In this document: positions 25,253 to 33,322 of the stretch, piece after piece
How the letters are laid out: each line of letters opens with the position of its first letter
How positions within the stretch are numbered: the stretch's first letter is position 1
Assembly (NCBI GenBank): GCA_938036835.1
Contig: CALHWB010000037.1
Location: 32,928 to 96,927, forward strand
Source of the DNA: an uncultured Propionibacterium sp.
GTDB lineage: Bacteria > Actinomycetota > Actinomycetes > Propionibacteriales > Propionibacteriaceae
Length of the DNA stretch: 64,000 bases
Reading direction: 5' to 3'
Notes under the pieces: model-generated
Database searches by the model: none
What the model saw: only the letters and a program-made list of their open reading frames with translations
Told to the model about the DNA's origin: nothing
Translations under genes and position numbers: made by a program

Positions 25253-26573
25253 CGTCAAAGACGTGCTGGCTAAGGCCAACGAGCCCAAATCGGGTGACCG
25301 GCTGACCGGGATAGCCGCAGAGACCGCAAGCGAACGGCTCGCGGCGAAGGTGGTGCTGTCGGAGCTTACGGTTGAGGACCTGACCGAGAATCCCACCGTG
25401 CCCTACGAGGACGATGAGGTCACCCGGGTCAACTGGGATGGATTGAACCAGCCGGGCTATCAGGCCATGAAATCCAAGACCATCGGGGAACTGCGGGAAT
25501 GGGTGCTCGACCAGCACACTAGCCCAGACACTCTGAAACGCTCGGGACGCTGCTTCACCGGGGAGGTAGCTGCCGCGGTGGCCAAGATCATGACCTCGAT
25601 GGATCTGGTCTATGGCGCATCCAGATACAACTACATCACCCACTGCAATACCGAGATCGGGCACCGCGGCACGATCTCCTACCGGGCGCAAACCAACTCC
25701 ACCACCGACGATCCCGAAACGATCGTGCTCGGGCTGGCCGAGGCGGTCAGCTTCGGCTGTGGGGACGCCTGCCTGGGTATCAACCCGGTCAACGACGACG
25801 CGGCAAACACCAAAGCCATCGCCGAAGCGGTTTTCGGATTCATGGTGCGCAACGAGGTACCCACCCAGGTGGTGGTGCTGTCCCACATCACCACGCAGAT
25901 GACGGCGCTGCAGCGGGGCGCCCCGCTGTCGATGGTCTTCCAATCGATAGCCGGTACCCAGGGGGCCAACGACGACTTCGGGGTGAACCGGGCGCTACTC
26001 CAGGAGGCCTATGAGCTGGCCCGCACACAGGGGCAATGCCAGGGACCGAACCTGCTCTACTTCGAAACCGGGCAGGGCTCGGAGGTGTCCATCGGGCGCG
26101 ACTGCGGTGTGGACGAAATGACCCTGGAGGCCCGCACCTACGGCTTCGGCAGGTTCTTCCGGCCCTTCATGGTCAACAACGTGTCCGGTTTCATCGGTCC
26201 GGAAACGATCTATGACGGCAAGGAGCTGATCCGGGCCAATCTGGAAGACCATTTCATGGGCAAATTCCTCGGTCTGCCGATGGGCATGGCGCCCTGCTGG
26301 ACAAACCACACCTCGATCACCATGGACGACCAGCAGCAGGCCACCATGCTGCTGGCGCTGGCCGGGGCCACCTACTACATGGGCGTGCCATTGGCCGACG
26401 ATGTGATGCTGGCCTACCAGGACACCAGCTTCCACGACGATGCGACCCTGCGTGAACTGCTTGGCCGCACCGCCGCTCCCGAATTCCACCGCTGGATGGT
26501 CTCGCGAGAACTGTGCGATGAGCGTGGCGTGCTCACCGACAAGGCCGGCGATGGTTCCCTATTCATCAAGTGA
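25206..26573 (+). CDS. eutB2: Divergent EutB-like ammonia-lyase large subunit (copy 2)
   Basis: A 455-residue EutB paralogue, the same length as copy 1. Arg160 and Gln162 (ISYRAQTN), Asn193 (LGINPVNDD), Glu287 (YFETGQGSEVS), Phe329 (SGFIGPET) and Met392 (YMGVPLADD) are kept, but the residue at 362 is Ala (LPMGMAPCWTNH, codon 26289-26291) in place of the Asp that contacts the substrate amino group. Neighbours of Arg160 also differ: Tyr159, Ala161, Thr163. The radical machinery seems intact while the amino pocket is remodelled, so a different amino-alcohol or diol-like substrate is likely. ATG 25206 follows AGGAGG; GTG 25203 is possible. Confidence 0.9.
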   Translation: MRLSTSLNGVMFRFRDVKDVLAKANEPKSGDRLTGIAAETASERLAAKVVLSELTVEDLTENPTVPYEDDEVTRVNWDGLNQPGYQAMKSKTIGELREWVLDQHTSPDTLKRSGRCFTGEVAAAVAKIMTSMDLVYGASRYNYITHCNTEIGHRGTISYRAQTNSTTDDPETIVLGLAEAVSFGCGDACLGINPVNDDAANTKAIAEAVFGFMVRNEVPTQVVVLSHITTQMTALQRGAPLSMVFQSIAGTQGANDDFGVNRALLQEAYELARTQGQCQGPNLLYFETGQGSEVSIGRDCGVDEMTLEARTYGFGRFFRPFMVNNVSGFIGPETIYDGKELIRANLEDHFMGKFLGLPMGMAPCWTNHTSITMDDQQQATMLLALAGATYYMGVPLADDVMLAYQDTSFHDDATLRELLGRTAAPEFHRWMVSRELCDERGVLTDKAGDGSLFIK

Positions 26574-26582
26574 GGATCCCCA

Positions 26583-27476
26583 ATGACTACCGACCATGAA
26601 CTCGAATCGATCGTCCGGCAGGTCCTGGCCCGGCTCGGCCCCGAAGTCCTGGCCGGGCAGGCCAGCGGCCCGGCAGCGGCTGCCCGGCCCGGCCCGGTTG
26701 CCGTCGCCGACGATGAGGCGATCCCCGACGTCCGGGCGGTCGACTACCGGCAGATCTACCGGGTGCCGAACGCGGCCAATCCCGAAGAGTTCGCCCGGAT
26801 CAAGGCTCGCACCTGGGCGCGACTCGGGCAGGGACGGGTGGGGCCGCGCTATACCACCCAAGGGCTGCTGCGCTTCTGGGCCGACAACGCCGCCGCAATG
26901 GACGCGGTGTTCACCGATGTCCCCCAGGATCTCCTGGACAGGCTGGGACTGTTCACCGTGCAGACCAGATGCCGGTCCAAGGACGAATACCTGACCCACC
27001 CGGAGCTGGGTGCCCAATTCGATTCCGCCGTGCTGGCTGAGCTAAAACAGCGCTGCCAGGCCAACCCACAGGTGCAGGTCTATGTCGCCGACGGGCTGTC
27101 CTCGACCGCGGTCGAGGCCAATGTGCCCGAACTGCTGCCGGCCCTCACCCAGGGGCTGCAACTGCACGGGCTGGGCATGGGTACCCCGTTCTTCGTCAGA
27201 TACGGCCGGGTGCGTTCCATGGAACCGATCTCGGAAACCCTGGGCGCCACCGTGGCCTGCGTCCTGCTGGGGGAGCGGCCGGGGCTGGCCAGCGCGGAAT
27301 CGCTGAGCGCCTATCTGGCTTTCGAACCCAGGGTCGGCATGTCGGAGGCCGACCGGACCTGCGTGTCGAACATCCACAGCGAGGGCACCAACCCGGCCGA
27401 GGCCGGCGCCCATATCGCCGACATCATCGACCAGATGATCAAGCAGCAGGCTTCCGGGATCAACCTGAAGCTATGA
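26583..27476 (+). CDS. eutC2: Divergent EutC-like ammonia-lyase small subunit (copy 2)
   Basis: A 297-residue EutC paralogue. An N-terminal amphipathic helix (DHELESIVRQVLARLG) and a 30-residue Pro/Ala linker precede the core. QVYVADGLSSTAVEANVPEL, GMGTPFFVRYGRVRSMEP, LLGERPGLASAESLSAY and DRTCVSNIHSEGTNPAEAGA are all standard EutC segments, including the Glu and Cys expected to contact cobalamin. In this region it resembles enteric EutC more than copy 1 does. Last gene of the eut operon, followed by a hairpin and a convergent aldo/keto reductase gene. Confidence 0.92.
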   Translation: MTTDHELESIVRQVLARLGPEVLAGQASGPAAAARPGPVAVADDEAIPDVRAVDYRQIYRVPNAANPEEFARIKARTWARLGQGRVGPRYTTQGLLRFWADNAAAMDAVFTDVPQDLLDRLGLFTVQTRCRSKDEYLTHPELGAQFDSAVLAELKQRCQANPQVQVYVADGLSSTAVEANVPELLPALTQGLQLHGLGMGTPFFVRYGRVRSMEPISETLGATVACVLLGERPGLASAESLSAYLAFEPRVGMSEADRTCVSNIHSEGTNPAEAGAHIADIIDQMIKQQASGINLKL

Positions 27477-27495
27477 GCCGGCGGGCACCTGCCTT

Positions 27496-27517
27496 GGGGC
27501 CGGGCGTGCCCGGCCCC
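27496..27517. terminator. Hairpin between convergent genes (end of eut operon)
   Basis: Perfect 10-bp arms GGGGCCGGGC and GCCCGGCCCC separated by two bases, 20 bp after the eutC2 stop and facing the end of the aldo/keto reductase gene. It lacks a T run but is well placed to terminate transcription from both sides. Confidence 0.55.
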
Positions 27518-27602
27518 GGGAACCCCGCGCCCCGATGCGGGGCTGGGCAGGGCCTCCTCGGCCCGGGAGATGGGCCTGCCCGGTGGTGCGGGGTCCCGCG
27601 GG

Positions 27603-28451
27603 TCACCACTCCTCGTGGGTGTTGGCGTCCCAGGCCGCCTGCTCGCCCAGATCCAGGGTGGCCAGGTCCGCCATATCCCGTTCGGTCAGCTCGAAACCGA
27701 ACAGGTCGGCGTTGCTGCGCCAGCGGGCCGGCCGCGCGGAAGAGGGAATCACCACCGCGCCTTGCTGGACCGCCCAGCGCAGCACCACCTGGGAGACATC
27801 GACCCCCAGCCTTCGGGCAATCTTGGCCGTGACGATCTGACCCATCGGGTTTTCGGCCCCGCCGAGTGGCCGCCACCCCTCGGCAACGATGTCGTGCTCG
27901 GCCAGGAAGGCGCGCAGCCCGGTGCGGGCCAGCGCCGGGGAAAGCTGGATCTGATCGATCACCGGCCAGACCCCGGTCGCGGTGTGCAGTTCCTCGAGCT
28001 GATGCGGCAGGAAATTCGAAACCCCGACATGCCGCACCAGGCCTTCGGCCTGCAACTCCAGCATCTCGGCCCAGGTCTCCACCGCCAGCCCGCGCGAGGG
28101 GTTCGGCCAGTGGATCAGCAGCAGATCGACATAGTCGGTGGCCAGCCGGCGAAGGGATTCGGTGAGCCCGCGGCGGGTATAGCCGCGGCCCTGGTCGTTG
28201 CCGGCGATCTTGGTGGTCACCATGAGCTGTTCGCGCGATACCCCGGAACGCTTGATCGCCGCTCCGACCGCGCCCTCGTTGGCGTACTGGGCGGCGCTGT
28301 CGATCAGCCGGTAGCCGGCGCGGATACACTCCGCCAGCCCATCGGCGAGCTCGTTGCCCTTGGCGAACAGGGTACCGGTACCGACCTGGGGGATCTCCCC
28401 GCCGTCCCGGAGGGGAACGGTGGGGATACGGATGCTGTCATCATTGGCCAT
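27603..28451 (-). CDS. Aldo/keto reductase
   Basis: A 282-residue NADPH-dependent reductase of the 2,5-diketogluconate reductase group. The catalytic Asp-Tyr pair is in RLIDSAAQYANEGAVGAAIK, the Lys in VTTKIAGND and the His in LLLIHWPNP; the substrate/cofactor elements GVSNFLPHQLEEL and VIPSSARPARWRSN follow. ATG 28451 is the natural start. It converges on the eut operon and is not part of it. It could reduce aldehydes generally, but no link to ethanolamine use is shown. Confidence 0.93.
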   Translation of the reverse strand: MANDDSIRIPTVPLRDGGEIPQVGTGTLFAKGNELADGLAECIRAGYRLIDSAAQYANEGAVGAAIKRSGVSREQLMVTTKIAGNDQGRGYTRRGLTESLRRLATDYVDLLLIHWPNPSRGLAVETWAEMLELQAEGLVRHVGVSNFLPHQLEELHTATGVWPVIDQIQLSPALARTGLRAFLAEHDIVAEGWRPLGGAENPMGQIVTAKIARRLGVDVSQVVLRWAVQQGAVVIPSSARPARWRSNADLFGFELTERDMADLATLDLGEQAAWDANTHEEW

Positions 28452-28682
28452 ACCCCCACTGTGGCACAGCCGGAAAGGCCCGGGCCGGGATCCCCAGGGA
28501 CCGCACCCGGACGTCGTGCCGCCGGTTACCGGTATCGCGGGGCCGAGGACGCCCATCGGCGCTGCCCGGGCCCCCGGCCGGGCAGGACGCAAGGTTTGAC
28601 GGCCAGACCCGGATCGGCCCGGACGATGGTGATGGTGGGCCCGGCGTGGGGCAACCCATGCCGGTACCCGGTCGTCCAGGAT

Positions 28683-29315
28683 TCACAGCAGGCCGCGTTC
28701 GAAGGCCACCCGTACCGCGGCGGCGCGGTCGTTGACCCCCAGCTTCGCGTAGCTGTGCACCAGATGGGTTTTGATCGTGGCTTCGGAGACCATCAACTCG
28801 TCGGCGACCGTCCGGTTCGTCCCCCCAAGGGCGATCGCCCGCAGCACCTGGGTCTCGCGTTCGGTCAGTGTGGGCTCGCTGCGGCGCCCCGACAGGGCAT
28901 CGAACACCACCGGGGCCAGCACCGGCCGGCCGGCCGCGACCTCCCGCACCGCGCGGATCAGTTCGTTGCGGGGAGCGTCCTTCAGCAGATAGCCGCTGGC
29001 CCCGACACCGATCGCGGCCGTGATATCCCGGTCGGTGTCGTAGGTGGTCAACACCAGCACCGGGACCGTAACCCCGTGCTCGCGCAGGGTACGGATCGCG
29101 CTCACCCCGTCTCCATTGGGCATGCGCAGATCCATCAACGCCACATCGGGCCGGGTGCGTTCGATGACCACCACCCCTTCGGACCCGGAGGCGGCCTCTC
29201 CGACGACAGTCATATCGGTTTCGCGGCTCAGAATGCCGATCAGGCCATCGCGGACGATCGGATGATCGTCTACCACAACGATGCGCAACTGGTGATTCGG
29301 CTGGTCAACACTCAT
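28683..29315 (-). CDS. NarL/LuxR-type response regulator
   Basis: A 210-residue response regulator: a receiver domain with acidic pair VVVDDHP, phosphoacceptor Asp in VALMDLRMPNGDG and Lys in GYLLKDAP, then a C-terminal LuxR-type HTH (LTERETQVLRAIALGGTNR, SEATIKTHLVHSYAKLGV). Its start overlaps the kinase stop by four bases. Part of a leftward set ABC ATPase-permease-kinase-regulator, so it most likely controls its own exporter. A candidate binding site is the palindrome at 32249-32282. Confidence 0.95.
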   Translation of the reverse strand: MSVDQPNHQLRIVVVDDHPIVRDGLIGILSRETDMTVVGEAASGSEGVVVIERTRPDVALMDLRMPNGDGVSAIRTLREHGVTVPVLVLTTYDTDRDITAAIGVGASGYLLKDAPRNELIRAVREVAAGRPVLAPVVFDALSGRRSEPTLTERETQVLRAIALGGTNRTVADELMVSEATIKTHLVHSYAKLGVNDRAAAVRVAFERGLL

Positions 29316-30469
29316 CTTGGGATGGCTGCGCTGACGGTGCAGCCCGCTCCTTCCCGGCTCTCGATCTCAACGCTGCCGCCGTGGGCGGCTAGCCGCTCCG
29401 CCATGCCCGGCAGCCCGCGGCCGGGGTTCAGCCGGTCGGCGCGGAATCCGCGGCCGTCATCGCGGACATCGAGGCGTACCTCGTCGTCCCCGTAATCCAG
29501 GCTGACCACGACCCGGTTCGCCCGGGCGTGGCGGGCGGTATTGGACAGGGACTCCTGCGCGATCCGCAACAGGTCCGCGTCCGCACCGGTGGCGCCGGGT
29601 TCGCCGGTGAGCACGAACCGGGCCGCCAGCCCGGTGCGTTGCCCGGTCTGGGCCACCAGTTCGGCCAACGCGGCCGGCAGCGGATCGGAGTCCAGCCGCG
29701 GCGAGGCCAGCGCGCGCACGGCGCGGCGGGCCTCCGCGAGTGCCTCCCGGGCGGTGGCCAGGGTGCGGTCCAACCGGGCTGCCAACTCGGGATCGTCGGA
29801 TTGGGTGGCCGCCAGCTGGGTGATGATGCCCACCAGCCCCTGGGCGACGGTGTCATGGATCTCCCGGGACAGCCGGGCCCGTTCCTCTTGGATTCCGGCC
29901 TCCCGCGCCTGGGTGACCAGTTGGGCGCGCAGCAGATCGGCTCGCCGTTCGGCGGCCCGTAGCTCGGCGATGGTCTGCTCCAGCTTCTGCATGGTGCGCA
30001 GGCGCTGCTGCTCCACCAATTGGATGACGGCCACCACGGCCAGGTTCACCGCCACCAAGATCGCGTAGAGGGGCCAGGAAGCCAGCGACCCCCGAGGCCC
30101 GCCCATCTGGGCGGCCGCCGTGATCAGCGCGGTCAATACCAAGGATGCCGCCCGCTGGGGGGCCGAGAAGGCGCGCGGGGTCTCCAGGTAGCCGATGAAC
30201 ACATAGGCGCCGTACACCGGCGAGATATACACCAGCGGTGCACCGCACAGCAATGCCGGCCAGTAGCCCAGCGGGCGCGTCCGCTGGTCGGATTGCGCGA
30301 TCAGCAGCCAGCCCCGGTAGCCCAGCAACACCACGGTGATCGCCACCATCGCGGGTACCTCGCCGGGGTGCACCAGCGGCCCGACCAGGCGCACCGACAC
30401 CAACAACGAGATCAGCAGCATCAATACGGCGATCCAATCGGTGACCGGTGGCTTGGTCGAGTTGTGCAC
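29312..30469 (-). CDS. NarL-family sensor histidine kinase
   Basis: A 385-residue kinase with an N-terminal membrane region of about five hydrophobic segments (residues 10-150), a coiled linker, a HisKA_3 domain with phospho-His in RARLSREIHDTVAQGLVGII and a HATPase_c domain with SLSNTARHARANRVVVSLDY (N box) and VRDDGRGF (G1 box). There is no large extracellular domain, as in the intramembrane-sensing kinases that often serve drug or lantibiotic exporters. 57 bp downstream of the ABC permease gene. Confidence 0.94.
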   Translation of the reverse strand: MHNSTKPPVTDWIAVLMLLISLLVSVRLVGPLVHPGEVPAMVAITVVLLGYRGWLLIAQSDQRTRPLGYWPALLCGAPLVYISPVYGAYVFIGYLETPRAFSAPQRAASLVLTALITAAAQMGGPRGSLASWPLYAILVAVNLAVVAVIQLVEQQRLRTMQKLEQTIAELRAAERRADLLRAQLVTQAREAGIQEERARLSREIHDTVAQGLVGIITQLAATQSDDPELAARLDRTLATAREALAEARRAVRALASPRLDSDPLPAALAELVAQTGQRTGLAARFVLTGEPGATGADADLLRIAQESLSNTARHARANRVVVSLDYGDDEVRLDVRDDGRGFRADRLNPGRGLPGMAERLAAHGGSVEIESREGAGCTVSAAIPR

Positions 30470-30526
30470 GGTGCCTATCCTGCCCGTTCGAGACGGCGGA
30501 TCTGGGGGGAACGGGGCGGTTCGCGG

Positions 30527-31264
30527 TCATTCCCAGCGGAAGGTGCGAATCGCGACGGCAAACCCGAGGACGGCCCAAACCAGCAGGCAGACCGGTGGCT
30601 GCCAGCCGGGCGCGGTACCCGAGGCCGCATGCACCAGCAGGGACACCGCCGCACCGCCGGGCGTCCAATCGGCCAGGGCGGCCAGCCAGCCGGGGAACTG
30701 GGCGCGCGGCAGCCACATGCCGGCCGCGAACCACATCACCGCGGCGAAGGCGGTGCCGGCGGCGCCGGCGACCCGGGGATTGCCGATGACCGAGGACGAC
30801 ATGGCGCCCAACCCCAGGAAGGCGACGGCGCAGGGCACGGCGGCCAGGGTGGCCAATAGCTGATGGCCGGTATCCTGCAAACCGAACGGCAGCGGGAACA
30901 AGGCCAGGAATGCGGCCACCAGGATCGCGATGACCAGCGTCAGCGCCAGCACGGCCGCCAGCAGGGTGCCCGGATGCACCGGGGTGGTGCGCAGCCGCCG
31001 CAGGAAACCGGACTCCCGGTAGCCGCCCAACACCGTCGGCATCGTCTGCAGCGCGAGGGTGGTCATCGCGAAGACGATCAGGGTCGGCTGGTAGGCGGTC
31101 ACCACGCTGAGCCCGCCGAAGACCATCGAGGGTTGCCGGGCGCCGGGAATGCAGCACATCACGATCAGGGCGGCGATCGGGATGAGTACCGTCCAGATGA
31201 TGGTGGCGGGGGAACGCAGGGTGAGGCGTAGCTCGTTGCGGAAGAGGGCGATTGCGGCGGTCAT
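30527..31264 (-). CDS. ABC-2 type exporter permease
   Basis: A 245-residue ABC-2 membrane protein starting at ATG 31264 (MTAAIALFRNELRLTLRSPA). Six hydrophobic segments are visible, with the family-typical ESGFLRRLRTTPVHPGTLL after the second and WFAAGMWLPRAQFPGWLAAL near the end. It pairs with the ATPase encoded just upstream; the two genes overlap by four bases. The open frame extends far upstream in sequence but that part is a shadow of the ATPase gene. Substrate unknown; the neighbouring two-component system suggests a drug or peptide exporter. Confidence 0.9.
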   Translation of the reverse strand: MTAAIALFRNELRLTLRSPATIIWTVLIPIAALIVMCCIPGARQPSMVFGGLSVVTAYQPTLIVFAMTTLALQTMPTVLGGYRESGFLRRLRTTPVHPGTLLAAVLALTLVIAILVAAFLALFPLPFGLQDTGHQLLATLAAVPCAVAFLGLGAMSSSVIGNPRVAGAAGTAFAAVMWFAAGMWLPRAQFPGWLAALADWTPGGAAVSLLVHAASGTAPGWQPPVCLLVWAVLGFAVAIRTFRWE

Positions 31265-32199
31265 ATCTGTTCCTCCTGGGGTGCCGATTCGATGATCCCG
31301 GTCCTGGTGGGTTGGGTCAGGTGCAGATAGGCATCGTCCAGGCTCGGCCCGGTGATCCGCAGTTGACCGGCGGTGATACCCCGGTCGCTGAGCAGGGTGA
31401 GCAATGCCTGGGGGACATCGGCGGCACCCTGGACGATGATCCGGTCGCCATCGCGGTCCACCTTGCTGACACCGGGCAGTCCGGCCAGGCCGGCCAATTC
31501 GACGGGTGCCGACGGGATGAAAGCGATGGTCTGGTCGCCGGCGCTTTCGGCGAGTTCGGCCGGGGTGCCCTCGGCGATCACCCGGCCGGTGTCGATGAGG
31601 TAGATACGGTCGCACAACCGCTGGGCCTCGGCCATCGAGTGGGTGACCAGCACGATCGTGGTGCCATCGGCGGACAGGTCGGCGAGGTGGTTCCAGACAT
31701 CGCGCCGCGCGGCCGGATCCAGGCCGGTGGTCAACTCGTCCAGGATCGCGATCTGCGGCCGTCCCACCAGGGCCAGCGCCACCGACAGCCGCTGCTGCTG
31801 GCCGCCGGAAAGCTTCTCGAAACGCTGATTTCGCTGTTCGGTCAGGTTGAACCGGCCGAGCAACTCGTCGGTGCCGCGGGGATTCGGATAGCAGGCGGCG
31901 AACAGCTCGATGGCCTCTGCGGTGGTGATACGGGCGGGCAGCCGGCATTGCTGCAATTGCATACCCAGCAGGTGGCGCAGCCGGGGATCGTCGCCGGCCG
32001 GGTCGATGCCGGCCACCAGAATCCGCCCGGCGTCCGCCCGGCGCAGCCCGCCGATGCATTCGACCGTAGTGGTCTTGCCGGCCCCATTGGGGCCCAGGAT
32101 GCCGACGATCTCACCGACGTCCACATGCAGGTCCACCCCGTGCAGCACCTGCTTGCCGCGGTAGCTCTTCTTCAACCCGCTGACCTCGATGATCGCCAT
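31261..32199 (-). CDS. ABC exporter ATP-binding protein
   Basis: A 312-residue ATPase of the drug-export (DrrA/CcmA) type: Walker A GILGPNGAGKTTTVECIG, Q-loop near LGMQLQQCRL, signature KLSGGQQQRLSVAL, Walker B IAILDELTTGLDP and H-loop VLVTHSMAEA. The last ~90 residues form the accessory domain common to this group. ATG 32199 is preferred over upstream in-frame starts because it coincides with the beginning of homology. First gene of the leftward exporter/two-component set. A 34-bp perfect palindrome sits 50 bp upstream. Confidence 0.95.
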   Translation of the reverse strand: MAIIEVSGLKKSYRGKQVLHGVDLHVDVGEIVGILGPNGAGKTTTVECIGGLRRADAGRILVAGIDPAGDDPRLRHLLGMQLQQCRLPARITTAEAIELFAACYPNPRGTDELLGRFNLTEQRNQRFEKLSGGQQQRLSVALALVGRPQIAILDELTTGLDPAARRDVWNHLADLSADGTTIVLVTHSMAEAQRLCDRIYLIDTGRVIAEGTPAELAESAGDQTIAFIPSAPVELAGLAGLPGVSKVDRDGDRIIVQGAADVPQALLTLLSDRGITAGQLRITGPSLDDAYLHLTQPTRTGIIESAPQEEQI

Positions 32200-32248
32200 A
32201 CCCCAAGCCTGGTTCCGGGCGGCAGGCGGGACATCAACCGGATGGCCG

Positions 32249-32282
32249 GACCTGGCCTCAACCGATCGGTTGAGGCCAGGTC
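32249..32282. promoter_or_regulatory. Perfect 34-bp palindrome in a divergent promoter region
   Basis: GACCTGGCCTCAACCGA at 32249-32265 is followed at once by its exact reverse complement (32266-32282), with no spacer and no mismatch. It lies between the exporter ATPase (start 32199, leftward) and the esterase (start 32346, rightward). The position suits an operator for a dimeric or tetrameric regulator; it would also form a cruciform. It is too far from any 3' end to be a terminator. Confidence 0.75.
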
Positions 32283-32345
32283 TTCGGCGTGGCCGGCTGG
32301 GCAACTGCCGGAAGGGACGCCGGCCGGTCCGCCTAGGATGTGGCC

Positions 32346-33092
32346 ATGCGGCACCTCACCTGGCAACCCACCGCCGACCCGGACGTCCGGCTCACCGGCT
32401 ATCTGCACGATCCGTCCGAGAAGTACGCGAATCTGGCCGCCCGTCCTGCGGTGCTGGTCTTCCCCGGCGGTGGCTATGAGATCTGTTCCGACCGGGAGGC
32501 CGAACCGGTGGCGTTGGCCTTTGCCGGCGCCGGCTACCACAGCTTTGTGCTGCGCTATCCGGTGGGGGCGGCCAGCCAATGGCCCGCCCCGATGCAGGCT
32601 GCCGAGGGCGCCCTGCGGTTGATCAGCGACCAGGCTGCGGAACTCGGGGTGGACACCCAGCGGATCGCCGTCGCCGGGTTCTCGGCGGGCGGCCACCTGG
32701 CCGCGGCCCTGTCGGTGCTGGGATCGGTGCGTCCGGCCGCCACGCTGCTGATCTATCCGGTGACCACCGGCCAAACCCTGCGGCTGTGCAATCGCGGCGT
32801 GCACCCCGCCCCCGACCTGCTGGCGGCGCTGGACTCGACCTGCCCGGCCACCTTCCTGGCGCACACCGCATCCGACGAGCTGGTACCGGTCACCGACTCG
32901 CTGCGATACGCGCAACGGCTTGCCGAATGCCAGATCCCATTCGAGCTGCATGTCTTCCCGAGCGGCGCGCATGGCATGTCGCTGGCCGATTGGTCGACCT
33001 CGGGTGGGGTGCCGGACAAGCAATCCGCGGTGTTCGCCGGCTGGCGGCCGCTCGCGATCGCCTGGCTCGGCAGGACCTTCTCGCTGTGTTGA
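32346..33092 (+). CDS. Alpha/beta-hydrolase, probable carbohydrate esterase
   Basis: A 248-residue alpha/beta hydrolase. The oxyanion element is VLVFPGGGYEICSDREAEP, the nucleophile elbow is GFSAGGHLAA and the catalytic Asp and His are in TASDELVPV and FPSGAHGMSLA. This layout matches the BD-FAE/acetyl-esterase group that deacylates carbohydrates or small esters. ATG 32346 is chosen; an in-frame GTG at 32340 exists. Divergent from the exporter operon across a long palindrome. No signal peptide, so cytoplasmic. Confidence 0.88.
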   Translation: MRHLTWQPTADPDVRLTGYLHDPSEKYANLAARPAVLVFPGGGYEICSDREAEPVALAFAGAGYHSFVLRYPVGAASQWPAPMQAAEGALRLISDQAAELGVDTQRIAVAGFSAGGHLAAALSVLGSVRPAATLLIYPVTTGQTLRLCNRGVHPAPDLLAALDSTCPATFLAHTASDELVPVTDSLRYAQRLAECQIPFELHVFPSGAHGMSLADWSTSGGVPDKQSAVFAGWRPLAIAWLGRTFSLC

Positions 33093-33133
33093 GCTGCACC
33101 GGCCGGCACCGGCGAGGCCACTAGGCTGATGGT

Positions 33134-33322
33134 ATGCAAGATGCGCACCCCACCGGATGGGAATATTTCGTGGCTCCCGTGCTGAGCCATGTGGCCCAGC
33201 AGATCCTCAACAACTTCGGCTCCGAGGGCTGGGAGCTGGTGCAGCTGGCGCCCGGCCCAAACCCGGACACCCTGGTCGGATACTTCAAACGCCCGCTCCG
33301 GGAGCACAACGATGCTGCCTAG
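33134..33322 (+). CDS. Small DUF4177-type protein
   Basis: A 62-residue protein with the DUF4177 pattern WEYFVAPVLSH and FGSEGWELVQLAPG followed by a basic YFKRP. Function unknown. In mycobacteria a protein of this kind (Rv3678A, recalled) also precedes a RidA-family gene. It overlaps the RidA start by 11 bases, so the two are probably coupled. Confidence 0.8.
   Translation: MQDAHPTGWEYFVAPVLSHVAQQILNNFGSEGWELVQLAPGPNPDTLVGYFKRPLREHNDAA

Noticed and set aside
27603..28451. Aldo/keto reductase as part of the eut pathway
   Set aside because: It is convergent to the operon, separated by a hairpin, and belongs to a general reductase group; an in-operon alcohol dehydrogenase already does the needed step.
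28683..30469. Two-component pair as the EutV/EutW regulator of the eut operon
   Set aside because: The regulator has a LuxR HTH and not an ANTAR domain, the kinase is membrane-bound NarL type, and both sit in an operon with an ABC exporter.
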